The notes: generated by a model from the sequence alone, not told the origin. DNA of 64,000 bases from CAKXIK01 sp050947015 (GCA_050947015.1 JBMNVT010000006.1:1-64000); one strand, 5' to 3'; positions 1 through 8,711 are shown, counted from the stretch's first letter. Made by a program: numbers and translations.

Positions 1-664
1 AAGGTCGTGGATTTAAATACATATACTCTGGATTGTCTTTCGGGAAATATATATCTTCAATGTCAATAAATTGGTAATTCAATTTTTCGGCAAGAGCTTT
101 TCCCAATGTGCTTTTACCTGCACCGTTCAAACCACAAACGATGATAACATTTTTCATATTTTGTCCCCCAAGCCGCTTTGAACTGCTTTTTGAACGATGA
201 TTATTGTCGCTTACACTTTCGCTCTTGGCAAACACATATCGCAGTTCTTTCATTCCGTTTTCAACGAGTCCAGTTAATTGAAAGCCCACAGATTTATATA
301 AGCGCTCTGCAACCTCGTTTCCAAGAGATACCCCTGTGTACATTTTCTGAATGTTATGTTCTTCCTTCATTCGTTCAATGCCTAAAAGCAACGCAGTTTT
401 TCCGTAACCTTTGTTCTGGTGACACTTATCTATGAGGAACTTCCATAGTGTATATTGGTTTCTCGATTCGTAAAATCCGAACATAATAAAGCCCACAAGT
501 GTGTCATCGGCATATATTGCAAAAGGATAGGCATTTTCTTGATAAACGTACGCTTGCGCCAAAGAATAAGCTGTAGTTGAAACAAAGTTCTCTTGATTTT
601 TCGACACCTTAAGTTTTAATACATCCTCAAGATTATCCGCTGTTATTTCTTCGAGCTTTATCAT
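1..664 (-). CDS. GNAT acetyltransferase fused in frame to a P-loop kinase-like domain (3' end outside window)
   Basis: Read on the minus strand from ATG at 664, preceded by GGAGGA at a good distance. Residues 1-145 form a GNAT acetyltransferase (acetyl-CoA site around HQNKGYGKTALLLG, then the typical LGNEVAERLYKSVGFQ strand-helix-strand), a family that transfers acetyl groups to amines. The frame then runs through a Ser/Lys-rich linker with no stop into MKNVIIVCGLNGAGKST, a Walker A motif of the AAA/shikimate-kinase-like nucleotide kinases, and is still open at base 1. The internal ATG at 157, preceded by GGGGGA, could start the kinase separately; in other genomes such domains are, as far as I recall, usually separate genes. 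The region is more AT-rich than the rest of the window, fitting horizontal acquisition. Substrates are unknown. Confidence 0.75.
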   Translation of the reverse strand, partial: MIKLEEITADNLEDVLKLKVSKNQENFVSTTAYSLAQAYVYQENAYPFAIYADDTLVGFIMFGFYESRNQYTLWKFLIDKCHQNKGYGKTALLLGIERMKEEHNIQKMYTGVSLGNEVAERLYKSVGFQLTGLVENGMKELRYVFAKSESVSDNNHRSKSSSKRLGGQNMKNVIIVCGLNGAGKSTLGKALAEKLNYQFIDIEDIYFPKDNPEYMYLNPRP

Positions 665-719
665 CAATAATTCCTCCACTCATCAATCAACTGCCTTATC
701 GATTGTTGTCTCTTGGTTC

Positions 720-824
720 TATCATGCCTTTCTTCTTTTTCGGCAGGTATTTTTAAACATAAATATAATAATCGCCCTGCAACTCATACCATAGACCGTT
801 TTGCTCATTATAGATGATTTTTCG
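720..824 (-). pseudogene. TnpV-like remnant, frameshifted
   Basis: On the minus strand, around 820 down to 760, the translation reads IYNEQNGLWYELQGDYY, a phrase I know from the N-terminus of TnpV proteins carried on clostridial mobile elements. A stop follows and the next recognisable piece (KIPAEKE) lies in another frame, so only a broken scrap of about 35 residues survives. No start with a ribosome-binding site is evident. It marks the region as former mobile-element territory. Confidence 0.55.
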
Positions 825-930
825 ATTTTATAATCCTCCAAAATCATATATTCGTACATACATCACAGTTCTCCGATTGCCGCACTCTGTTATATCTTGT
901 TATGAGATTTTCTTGCCCTTGTATTTGCCC

Positions 931-1092
931 TTATGGGCAATGAGGGAAAGAGTAAACTTGTGTGTAACCGTATGCAGTAGGAACATAAAGCACTTTTACA
1001 TTCTCGGGCCGCTTTCCAATAATGTCAAAAAATTTCTTCTTCATATCGCTTGATAATCCACTAGATGTAAGGAACAAATGTCTTCCAATCAT
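931..1092 (-). pseudogene. Peptidase-E-like (S51) N-terminal fragment
   Basis: A 53-codon reading frame with a good start (GAGGAG seven bases upstream of ATG at 1092). It begins MIGRHLFLTSSGLSSDMKKK and continues to KVLYVPTAYGYT, resembling the first 45 residues of peptidase E / glutamine-amidotransferase-like proteins, which are normally about 200-240 residues. It then reaches a stop and the remainder of the fold, including the catalytic Ser, is absent. Interpreted as a 3'-truncated remnant. Confidence 0.5.
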
Positions 1093-1175
1093 GCTTTCTT
1101 CTCCTCTACAAATTCAGCTAGATTTATCAGTCTGTTTGTTTACATACTATCACATGAAAGTAAATTATGCAAGAA

Positions 1176-1205
1176 CAGGCGCAACAGATTAAACTGTTGT
1201 GCCTG
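1176..1205. repeat. Inverted repeat upstream of transposase fragment
   Basis: CAGGCGCAACAG at 1176-1187 and CTGTTGTGCCTG at 1194-1205 pair at 11 of 12 positions around a 6-base loop. It lies 5' of the transposase fragment and may be part of the insertion-sequence end or a hairpin that limits read-through into the element. Confidence 0.5.
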
Positions 1206-1218
1206 TGAACTATTTTAC

Positions 1219-1246
1219 AAAAACCGCCCATTGCGGCGGGCTTTTT
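1219..1246 (+). terminator. Rho-independent-type hairpin
   Basis: CCGCC and GGCGG arms around a 6-base loop, flanked by A-run and T-run (AAAAA before, CTTTTT after). It would work in either direction and lies just upstream of the transposase fragment. Confidence 0.5.
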
Positions 1247-1293
1247 GGTATATTGGTATAATAGAAGAAAAAGAAAAGACAGGCGGTGCGGGG

Positions 1294-1410
1294 ATGGAGA
1301 AGTGGAATCAGGATAAACGGCGAGATGTGGTAATGGTGGATATAGACCAGTTGGTGCCGTCAGATCATATCCACGCCCGCCGCAACCGTGGCGAACGGCG
1401 CTTCTGCTGA
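1294..1410 (+). pseudogene. IS1182-type transposase, 5' fragment
   Basis: From ATG at 1294 the frame reads MEKWNQDKRRDVVMVDIDQLVPSDH, which matches the conserved N-terminus of IS1182/DDE transposases (…DQLVP.DHLLRKID…). After about residue 25 the homology stops abruptly at 1363-1371 and the frame continues into the antisense of the neighbouring surface-protein gene until a stop at 1410. A TATAAT at 1257-1262 could be its promoter. Only the first 5-6 % of the usual transposase is present. Confidence 0.65.
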
Positions 1411-1563
1411 ACCGGTGCCGGTCTCGTCGCTGCCGCTGGTAGAAACATAATAGGCCGTTCCGCCCGCAGGTTCGGCAAATGTGACCGCACTGACCGGAAT
1501 TGCTGAAAACAATAGCATAATTGTCAGCAATACCGCCAGAACCCGTTTGAATTTGTTCTTCAT
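1360..1563 (-). pseudogene. Secreted right-handed beta-helix protein, N-terminal fragment
   Basis: Strong start (GGGAGGAA upstream of ATG at 1563). Residues 1-30 are a signal peptide (MKNKFKRVLAVLLTIMLLFS… SA), followed by TAYYVSTSGSDETGTGSAEAP and FATVAAGVDMI, the signature opening of parallel beta-helix polysaccharide-lyase-like proteins (YYVSPSGSD…PFATIQ). The frame ends at 1360 exactly where the transposase fragment joins. Such proteins normally run to several hundred residues, so this is a 3'-truncated gene, broken by a deletion or rearrangement. Confidence 0.7.
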
Positions 1564-1998
1564 TCGTTTTCCTCCCTTTCAAGTCTTACCGGCTCTTTCG
1601 AAATTTTGTCAGTCATTTTGCAGCCACTTCAACTGCATCCGGCCATAACACACAAAATTTTGATGATATTGTCCGGAATAAGGTAATGATAACAGTTTAG
1701 TTACCTTATGAACATGATTTTTTTGCATATCCGCTATGCAAAATTATTAGTTTATAAACTTTTTACCCAAAATGCGTTGCAAAATCAAGAAATGTTGAGA
1801 ATATTTTACCAAGTATGGATGCAAATTAGCAGAATACTGTTGATTGTCTTTTGTGCACTTTTCTGTTTCGTGCCAAGTTTAATAATAAACAGCACAAAAA
1901 TGTCAGGTATTGATACCGTTGTTTTGTGCAATTATATAATATTGAACTCTTTTTAACAATTCGGAAATATTTTCCTTATATTTTTAAACTTTAATGAA
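1564..1998. other. AT-rich intergenic region
   Basis: This 435-base stretch contains the ribosome-binding site of the leftward surface-protein fragment and otherwise AT-rich sequence. An 82-codon frame at 1708-1956 has no ribosome-binding site and no recognisable similarity, so I do not call it. Nothing else recognised. Confidence 0.6.
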
Positions 1999-2889
1999 CT
2001 ATGATCCAATCAGTTCCTGACGCGCTCCGGCGAGACTTTGAACAAACGCCTGACCCGCGGCGGAAAGCGTCACGCCTTTGCGAAAAATAACGGAAAGGCG
2101 CGTCTTCAAACCGGGATTGTTCAATGGACAAACCCGTATTTTTTCGTCCGAAATGATAGGAAGTATCGAAGCGGGCACGATCCCAACGCCAAGCCCGGCT
2201 TCAGCCAGATAAACCGTTGTGCGCGCATCGTCATTAATGCAGATCACTCGCGGACGGCGGTTTACACGTTCAAATTCATCGCGCAGAATCCGCTCCCAGC
2301 GACGGTACAAAATCAGCGGGGCATCCGCAACATCAGCAAGACCTGGTTGTGCCGGGGCTCCTTCCGGAAAAAGCTCCAATTTTCCCACCGCGATCATCGT
2401 TTCCTCCGCAAGGCTGATGCAGGCCAAATCAGGCGCGTTGAACGGTGTACGCACCAGGGCAAGCTCAATCTGCCCGGAACGAACTTTTTCAATCAGCTCG
2501 TAAGTGTTGGCTTCAATCAGCGCATAATTAACCTTAGGATAACATTGATGAAACGACAGCAGCCACGCCGCAAAGACCGTGCTGCCCACAGAAGAAACCG
2601 CGCCGATGTGTAGCGTTCCCGCGACACCGCTCTGAAAATCTTGCAGTTCGGTTTCCGCAGACGCGCAAAGCCCTAAAATGGTTACCGCCCGCTGGTACAG
2701 GATCTGCCCCGCTTCGGTCAGCCGGACACTTCGGGTAGTACGCTCCAGCAGCGCGCAGCCCAACTCTTCCTCCAACTGGCGAATCTGCATGCTCAGCGGC
2801 GGCTGAGAAAGATTGAGTGCTCTCGCCGCTTTTGAAATATTTCCTTCATTGACAATTGCCACAAAATAGCGCAGCTGACGAAGTTCCAT
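1999..2889 (-). CDS. LysR-family transcriptional regulator
   Basis: 296 residues. The N-terminus MELRQLRYFVAIVNEGNISK followed by ARALNLSQPPLSMQIRQLEE is the canonical LysR winged helix-turn-helix; residues about 90-290 form the periplasmic-binding-protein-like effector domain. I prefer ATG at 2889 over 2898 because AAGGGG lies 10 bases upstream of the former and overlaps the latter. The gene is divergent from an ABC exporter operon, with a palindrome between them, so it probably regulates that exporter and itself. The effector is unknown. Confidence 0.9.
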   Translation of the reverse strand: MELRQLRYFVAIVNEGNISKAARALNLSQPPLSMQIRQLEEELGCALLERTTRSVRLTEAGQILYQRAVTILGLCASAETELQDFQSGVAGTLHIGAVSSVGSTVFAAWLLSFHQCYPKVNYALIEANTYELIEKVRSGQIELALVRTPFNAPDLACISLAEETMIAVGKLELFPEGAPAQPGLADVADAPLILYRRWERILRDEFERVNRRPRVICINDDARTTVYLAEAGLGVGIVPASILPIISDEKIRVCPLNNPGLKTRLSVIFRKGVTLSAAGQAFVQSLAGARQELIGS

Positions 2890-2952
2890 CTGTTTCATTC
2901 CCCTTATCCGTGCTGCAGCGTTTGAAAAAGCCGCAGGTTCTTAAGCGTTTCT

Positions 2953-2975
2953 ATTTATATTGATATCATATAAAT
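2953..2975. promoter_or_regulatory. Palindromic LysR operator candidate
   Basis: ATTTATAT and ATATAAAT arms separated by 7 bases, located between the divergent LysR gene and the ABC exporter, about 20 bases upstream of the exporter -35 box. This position and the T-N11-A character fit a LysR binding site. Confidence 0.55.
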
Positions 2976-2993
2976 AACACATAAAACAAATAT

Positions 2994-3022
2994 TTGCAAT
3001 ATATTTATGAAACCCTTATACT
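2994..3022 (+). promoter_or_regulatory. Promoter of ABC exporter operon
   Basis: TTGCAA (2994-2999), 17-base spacer, TATACT (3017-3022); 41 bases upstream of the first exporter start codon. Confidence 0.6.
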
Positions 3023-3062
3023 TATAATTGGAACCGGCATAATGGGACGTTGGAGGGATCAT

Positions 3063-4784
3063 ATGAAAAAACTTCTCATCTATTTAAAGGCTTATACAAA
3101 GGAGAGCATTTTAGGACCGCTGTTCAAGCTGCTGGAAGCCGCGCTGGATCTGGTCGTTCCGCTGGTAATCGCGGCGATCATCGACCATGGCATTGCCGGT
3201 TCCGATCACGGATACATTTCCCGGATGTGTCTGCTGCTCGTCGGGCTTGGCGTTGTGGGGCTTGCTTTTTCCGTTACGGCACAATACTTTGCCGCAAAGG
3301 CTGCAGTCGGCTTTGTGACGGATATTCGCTATTCGCTGTTTCGCCATATCCAGTCGCTTTCGTATTCCGAAATGGACCGCCTGGGCACCTCGACAATGAT
3401 CACCCGCATGACCAGCGATATGAATCAGGTGCAAAACGGCATGAACCTGACGCTTCGGCTGCTGCTTCGTTCCCCGTTCGTGGTGTTCGGCGCAATGGTG
3501 ATGGCGTTTACCATCGACGTGCCTTCTGCCTGGATTTTCGCAGTCGCGATTCCGGCGCTTTCGGTCGTGGTATTCGGCATCATGCTGTGGTGCATTCCGC
3601 TGTACAAAAGGGTTCAGGCAAGACTGGACAGCGTTTTGGGCATTACGCGTGAAAATCTGACCGGCGTGCGCGTAATTCGGGCTTTTTGCAAGGAAGAGAA
3701 TGAAATCAACGAATTTTCTGCCCGCAATCAGGCGCTTACAAAAACGCAGAAATACGTGGGGAGGATCTCTGCGCTGATGAATCCGCTCACCTATATTATG
3801 ATCCATCTTGCTATCATCTGGCTGATTCAGACCGGCGCCATCCGTGTGAATGCCGGGCTGCTGACACAGGGAGCCGTTGTAGCGCTTTACAATTATATGT
3901 CGCAGATTCTTGTCGAGCTGGTCAAGCTTGCAAATCTGATTATCAATATTACAAAATCGGTCGCATGCGGAAACCGGATCCAATCCGTGTTTGAAATTCA
4001 TTCCACCCTGTCGGACGGCAGCCGAACAGCAGTCCCCTGCGGCGCAGAAAATGCGGTGGAGTTCAGACATGTGGAACTCTGTTATCAGAACGCGGGCAGC
4101 AGTTCCCTTTCGGAGGTCAATTTTTCGGTTCGTCGAGGAGAAACCGTCGGCATTATTGGTGGTACCGGGTCCGGCAAAACCTCTTTAATTAATCTGATTC
4201 CGCGATTTTATGAAGTATCCTCCGGCAGCGTTCTGGTAGACGGGGTTGACGTCCGCGAATACCGTCTGGATGCACTGCGCGGCAAAATCGGAATCGTTCC
4301 CCAGAAAGCGGTGCTGTTTCAGGGGACGATCCGCGACAACATGCTCTGGGGCAAAAAGGATGCCACCGATGACGAAATTATGGAAGCCGTTACCGTGGCA
4401 CAGGCCAAGCAGGTCGTGGAAAGCAAGGGCGGTCTGGACGCGGTGATCGAACAGGGCGGAAGGAATCTTTCCGGCGGGCAAAAGCAGCGCTTTACCATCG
4501 CGCGCGCGCTGGTGCGCAAGCCCGAGATCCTGATTCTGGACGACAGCGCATCCGCGCTCGATTTTGCAACCGACGCCGCTCTTCGCAAAGCGATCCGCGG
4601 CATGAAAAACAGCCCGACAGTCTTTCTGGTCTCGCAGCGCGCCGCTTCCATTCAGCACGCCGACAAAATTGTGGTTCTCGACGACGGCAGAGTCGCCGGC
4701 ATCGGCAAACACGCCGAACTGTTGGAAAACTGCGAAGTTTACCGCGAAATCTATGAATCGCAGTTTAAAAAGGAGGGGAACTGA
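3063..4784 (+). CDS. ABC exporter, subunit with degenerate ATP site
   Basis: 573 residues from ATG at 3063 (GGAGGG upstream). Six transmembrane segments occupy residues 1-310 and the nucleotide-binding domain about 335-570, a full half-transporter. Walker A is GGTGSGKTS and the signature LSGGQKQR, but Walker B reads LILDDSASALD, with Asp in place of the catalytic Glu, and the switch loop reads VSQRAAS, with Gln in place of His. These are hallmarks of the degenerate site in heterodimeric exporters such as TM287/288. The partner gene follows immediately, its ribosome-binding site lying inside this gene's last codons. Likely a multidrug, lipid or peptide exporter; substrate unknown. Confidence 0.9.
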   Translation: MKKLLIYLKAYTKESILGPLFKLLEAALDLVVPLVIAAIIDHGIAGSDHGYISRMCLLLVGLGVVGLAFSVTAQYFAAKAAVGFVTDIRYSLFRHIQSLSYSEMDRLGTSTMITRMTSDMNQVQNGMNLTLRLLLRSPFVVFGAMVMAFTIDVPSAWIFAVAIPALSVVVFGIMLWCIPLYKRVQARLDSVLGITRENLTGVRVIRAFCKEENEINEFSARNQALTKTQKYVGRISALMNPLTYIMIHLAIIWLIQTGAIRVNAGLLTQGAVVALYNYMSQILVELVKLANLIINITKSVACGNRIQSVFEIHSTLSDGSRTAVPCGAENAVEFRHVELCYQNAGSSSLSEVNFSVRRGETVGIIGGTGSGKTSLINLIPRFYEVSSGSVLVDGVDVREYRLDALRGKIGIVPQKAVLFQGTIRDNMLWGKKDATDDEIMEAVTVAQAKQVVESKGGLDAVIEQGGRNLSGGQKQRFTIARALVRKPEILILDDSASALDFATDAALRKAIRGMKNSPTVFLVSQRAASIQHADKIVVLDDGRVAGIGKHAELLENCEVYREIYESQFKKEGN

Positions 4785-4785
4785 G

Positions 4786-6573
4786 ATGACAAACGCCGCA
4801 AAGAAAAAAGCGTCGGACGCAACGCTGCGCAAAGTACTGCATTATATCCGCCGTTATCGCGTCTTTTTGGCGTTCTCCATCCTTCTGGCAAGCGCAACCG
4901 TTGCGGGAACGCTTTATGTGCCCATCCTCGTCGGGAACGCCATTGACCGAATCGTTGCCGTCGGCGAGGTTGACTTTGGCGTGGTCGCAGCGATCCTGCT
5001 GCGGATCGGTATTGTGGTCGGCATCACAGCGCTGCTGCAATGGCTGATGAATACCATCAACAACCGCATCACCTTTCACGTGATCCGCGATGTGCGCGAC
5101 GAGGCGTTCCGAAAAATTGAGATTCTGCCGCTGGGCTATCTGGATGCTCACTCCAGCGGCGAAATCGTCAGCCGTGTCATTGCAGATGTCGATCAGTTTG
5201 CAGACGGATTGCTGATGGGCTTTACCCAACTTTTCACCGGAGTTGTAACCATATTGGGTACGCTGGCGTTTATGCTTTCTATCAATTGGAAAATTGCGCT
5301 CGTCGTGGTGATCCTGACCCCGCTTTCGCTGTTTGTTGCCCGGTTTATTGCCCGAAAAACCTACCGGATGTTTCGGCTGCAGTCGGAAACCCGGGGCAGA
5401 CAAACTGCGCTGATCGACGAAATGATCGGCAACCAGAAGGTGGTTCAGGCTTTTTCACACGAATCCGAAAGTCTGGAGCAATTTGACGCGATCAATCGAG
5501 ATTTGCAGAAATGCTCGCTGCGTGCTACGTTCTTCTCTTCGCTTACCAATCCCACAACGCGGTTTGTTAACAACATTGTTTATGCTTGTGTTGCGCTCAC
5601 CGGCGCACTGGCCGTGCTGGGAGGCTGGTTTTCTGTCGGCGCTGCTTTTACCGTCGGCAGTCTGAGCTGTTTTTTAAGCTACGCCAACCAATACACCAAG
5701 CCGTTCAATGAGATTTCGGGCGTGATCACCGAGCTGCAGAATGCGTTGGCCTGCGCCGCGCGAATTTTTGAGCTGATTGAGGAAACGCCGCAGATTCCCG
5801 ACACACCCGACGCTGCCGAGCTGCACCGCACCGAAGGCAGGGTAACACTGGAAAACGTCGCGTTTTCATATTCTCCCGACCGCAAACTGATCGAAAACCT
5901 GAATCTTTCGGTCAAGCCGGGGCAGCGGATTGCCATCGTTGGCCCGACTGGTTGCGGCAAAACAACACTGATTAACCTGTTGATGCGGTTTTATGATGTC
6001 AACAGCGGCTCCATCCGTGTGGAGGGTCACGACGTCCGCACCCTGACACGAAAAAGCCTGCGTTCCAATTACGGCATGGTTCTGCAGGAAACCTGGCTGA
6101 AATCGGGAACTATCCGGGACAACATTGCCATGGGCAAACCGGATGCCACCAAAGAAGAGATCATCGCCGCGGCAAAGGCGTCGCACGCGCACAGCTTCAT
6201 CCGCCGTCTGCCGGACGGCTACGACACCGTGATTTCGGAAGACGGCGGAGGGCTTTCACAAGGGCAAAAACAGCTGCTCTGCATCGCGCGGGTCATGCTT
6301 TGCCTGCCGCCGATGCTGATTCTTGACGAGGCGACTTCCTCCATCGATACGCGCACCGAGCTGAAGATTCAGCAGGCTTTTGCACAGCTGATGCAAGGCC
6401 GCACCAGCTTTATTGTGGCGCACCGCCTTTCCACTATCCGGGAAGCAGATGTCATTCTGGTCATGCGGGACGGGCACATCATTGAGCAGGGAAACCACGA
6501 AGAACTACTGCGTCAAAACGGCTTTTACGCCGTGCTTTACAACAGCCAGTTTGAAAGCGCTGAAAACAACTGA
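4786..6573 (+). CDS. ABC exporter, subunit with canonical Walker B
   Basis: 595 residues from ATG at 4786, one base after the preceding stop, with AGGAGGGG overlapping the upstream gene (translational coupling). Transmembrane domain about 25-335, nucleotide-binding domain 355-590. Walker A GPTGCGKTT, Walker B LILDEATSSID with catalytic Glu and switch His (IVAHRLS) are intact, while the signature is LSQGQKQ, the usual variant in heterodimeric partners. Together with the upstream subunit it should form an exporter with one consensus ATP site. Followed by a strong terminator. Confidence 0.9.
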   Translation: MTNAAKKKASDATLRKVLHYIRRYRVFLAFSILLASATVAGTLYVPILVGNAIDRIVAVGEVDFGVVAAILLRIGIVVGITALLQWLMNTINNRITFHVIRDVRDEAFRKIEILPLGYLDAHSSGEIVSRVIADVDQFADGLLMGFTQLFTGVVTILGTLAFMLSINWKIALVVVILTPLSLFVARFIARKTYRMFRLQSETRGRQTALIDEMIGNQKVVQAFSHESESLEQFDAINRDLQKCSLRATFFSSLTNPTTRFVNNIVYACVALTGALAVLGGWFSVGAAFTVGSLSCFLSYANQYTKPFNEISGVITELQNALACAARIFELIEETPQIPDTPDAAELHRTEGRVTLENVAFSYSPDRKLIENLNLSVKPGQRIAIVGPTGCGKTTLINLLMRFYDVNSGSIRVEGHDVRTLTRKSLRSNYGMVLQETWLKSGTIRDNIAMGKPDATKEEIIAAAKASHAHSFIRRLPDGYDTVISEDGGGLSQGQKQLLCIARVMLCLPPMLILDEATSSIDTRTELKIQQAFAQLMQGRTSFIVAHRLSTIREADVILVMRDGHIIEQGNHEELLRQNGFYAVLYNSQFESAENN

Positions 6574-6585
6574 TTTTCCGTTTTG

Positions 6586-6624
6586 ATACGGGCGTTTTTC
6601 ATGCAGAGACGCCCGTATTTTTGT
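6586..6624 (+). terminator. Terminator after ABC exporter operon
   Basis: ATACGGGCG and CGCCCGTAT arms around a 15-base loop, followed by a T-run; 12 bases after the exporter stop. Confidence 0.85.
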
Positions 6625-6711
6625 TTCCCAATTTTCCCAATCTCTTTACAAACAACCGAACTTGGGCTACAATATTCAATAAGCATCATTCAGGAACGGA
6701 CGGTAAACAAT

Positions 6712-7485
6712 ATGGATTACAATTATCACACTCATACGTTCCGCTGCGGCCACGCCGCCGGAACCGAACGCGAATACATTGAGACCGCACTGAAAAACGG
6801 GATTCTCCGGATGGGATTTTCCGATCACATCGCGTTTGTTTTTCCCGACGGATATGAATCGGGTTTTCGTGTTCCCACCAGTCAGGTTGGCGATTATTTT
6901 TTTGTACTTCGTGCGTTAAAGGAAGAATACCGGGATCGTATTACGATCAAAATCGGTTTTGAAACGGAGTATTATCCGAAGTATTTTGATGCTATGCTCA
7001 AAAACGCCGCTGCATGGGGAGCGGATTATCTGATCCTCGGCCAACACTTTATTGCAAACGAGCACCCCGGCGGCAATTATTGCGGCGAACCGAGCAACAG
7101 CGTCGACGAACTACGCGAATACGCCGACTGTGTAATTGCAGCTATGGAAACCGGCGCGATTACTTATATTGCACATCCTGATCTCTTCCGTTTTACAGGC
7201 AGCGACGAGATTTATGCCGCCGAAATGCGCAGGATCTGCCGCGCCTCCGTTAAAAGCGACACACCGCTGGAAATCAATTTTCTCGGTATCCGCGGCGGCC
7301 GCCATTATCCCGACGAACGGTTCTGGCGCATTGCGGGCGTGGAACGCGCTCCCGTTACCTTTGGCCTTGACGCGCACCGCCCCGAAGACGCCTTTGACGG
7401 CGCCTCTTTAAAAACCGCACTTGATATGGTTGGGCGGTTCGGTCTCAACTATATCGGCGAGCCGCAGCTGCGCCCATTGAAATAA
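6712..7485 (+). CDS. PHP-domain histidinol-phosphatase-like hydrolase
   Basis: 257 residues. Begins MDYNYHTHTFRCGHAAG, the HxH metal motif of PHP phosphoesterases, followed by FSDH, GFETEYYP, GQHF, IAHPD and GLDAHRPED, the ordered metal-ligand motifs of the HisK/HisJ histidinol-phosphatase branch. That branch dephosphorylates histidinol phosphate in histidine synthesis, but no his genes are nearby, so another phosphate ester is possible. The longer reading frame upstream has no ribosome-binding site and crosses the terminator; ATG at 6712 is preceded by AGGAACGG. Confidence 0.8.
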   Translation: MDYNYHTHTFRCGHAAGTEREYIETALKNGILRMGFSDHIAFVFPDGYESGFRVPTSQVGDYFFVLRALKEEYRDRITIKIGFETEYYPKYFDAMLKNAAAWGADYLILGQHFIANEHPGGNYCGEPSNSVDELREYADCVIAAMETGAITYIAHPDLFRFTGSDEIYAAEMRRICRASVKSDTPLEINFLGIRGGRHYPDERFWRIAGVERAPVTFGLDAHRPEDAFDGASLKTALDMVGRFGLNYIGEPQLRPLK

Positions 7486-7573
7486 GAAAAACTGCAAACT
7501 TCTCCTCATGACAGTTTTCCGCTGCCCGAACCGGCATTCGGAAAACAGGAGGAACGATGGAAAGGACGTTTCT

Positions 7574-8701
7574 ATGACAGAAAAGGAAGTTTCGGAAATT
7601 CGCCGCCGGTTTCGCGCAGACAAGACCAACATCACACGGATTCGCGGCTGTTATGTAAATGAAAAAAAAGAAATTATCTCCCAATTCAGCCAACCGATCT
7701 CTCAGCTTTCGCAGGAGGAATCGGAGGAAATTCTGGCTATCCTGAAAAAAACGCTTTCCGGCACGCTGGGCAAAAATTTGATCGACATCGAATTCGCCAC
7801 CCGGCAGGTGATGGAGGGCGAAGAGCATAAGCTGCTGATGGCGCTGCGCAGTTCCGGGCTGGATGACGAGGATGCTGTCGGAGAATTTTATCGCCGCGTC
7901 ATTTCCTCGCTCAGTATGGAGGGCAATTACCTGATTCTTTTGTGCAGCGACAAATACGACGTGCCGTCTTACACGAAGGACGGCGAGAAGGACGGGGAAT
8001 CCTCCGATGTGTTCACGTATATTCTCTGCAGCGTCTGCCCGGTGAAACAGACAAAGCCGCTGCTGAGCTATTACGTTTACGAAAACCGGTTTCGCAACCT
8101 GACGCCGGACTGGATCGTTGCCGCACCGCAGCTTGGATTCCTCTTCCCCGCATTTGACGACCGCAGCGCCAACATTTACAACGCCCTGTATTATACGCGC
8201 GACTGCGCCGAGATCCACGAAGAATTTACCGATACGGTCTTTCGTGTTCCCGCTCCGATGCCCGCCGCCGAGCAAAAGGAAATGTTTCAATCGATCCTGG
8301 CGGAAACGGTTTCCGAAGATTGCAGCTACGACGTAGTGCAGGCGGTGCATGAACAGCTGAACGGTCTGATCGAAGATCACAAAGCAAACAAAGAAGCAGA
8401 GCCTCTGGTCGTTTCCAAAAAAATCATGGCCCGCGTTCTGGAATCAAGCGGCGTATCGGAACCGCATGTTGCCGAGTTTGAAGAAAAGTATGACGATCGC
8501 TTCGGCGAAGGAACCGAGATCAGCCCGCGCAATCTGGTGGACACCCGCCAGCTTCAGCTCTGCACCCCGGACGTTACCATCAAGGTCAATCCCGACCGGG
8601 GCGACCTGGTGGAAACGCGCGTTATCGATGGTATCAAATACATTCTGATCCGCGCCGAAGACGGCGTGGAGGTCAACGGCGTCAATATTCATATCAACTA
8701 A
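7574..8701 (+). CDS. DUF4317 family protein
   Basis: 375 residues beginning MTEKEVSEIRRRFRADKTNI, with TRIRGCYV and KTLSGTLGKNLID, the characteristic opening of DUF4317 proteins found widely in Clostridia. No membrane segment or signal peptide; cytoplasmic, function unknown. The start at 7574 is chosen because it aligns with the family opening and has GGAAAGGA upstream. It is 10 bases upstream of an ABC-F gene, so the two are probably co-transcribed. Confidence 0.8.
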   Translation: MTEKEVSEIRRRFRADKTNITRIRGCYVNEKKEIISQFSQPISQLSQEESEEILAILKKTLSGTLGKNLIDIEFATRQVMEGEEHKLLMALRSSGLDDEDAVGEFYRRVISSLSMEGNYLILLCSDKYDVPSYTKDGEKDGESSDVFTYILCSVCPVKQTKPLLSYYVYENRFRNLTPDWIVAAPQLGFLFPAFDDRSANIYNALYYTRDCAEIHEEFTDTVFRVPAPMPAAEQKEMFQSILAETVSEDCSYDVVQAVHEQLNGLIEDHKANKEAEPLVVSKKIMARVLESSGVSEPHVAEFEEKYDDRFGEGTEISPRNLVDTRQLQLCTPDVTIKVNPDRGDLVETRVIDGIKYILIRAEDGVEVNGVNIHIN

Positions 8702-8711
8702 GGAGAACCTC

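Noticed and set aside
1708..1956. 82-codon reading frame in the AT-rich region after the surface-protein fragment
   Set aside because: No ribosome-binding site, no recognisable similarity and composition typical of AT-rich non-coding DNA.
3111..4070. Long antisense frame opposite the first ABC exporter gene
   Set aside because: Shadow of a gene with clear motifs; the antisense translation is His/Arg-rich without family signatures.
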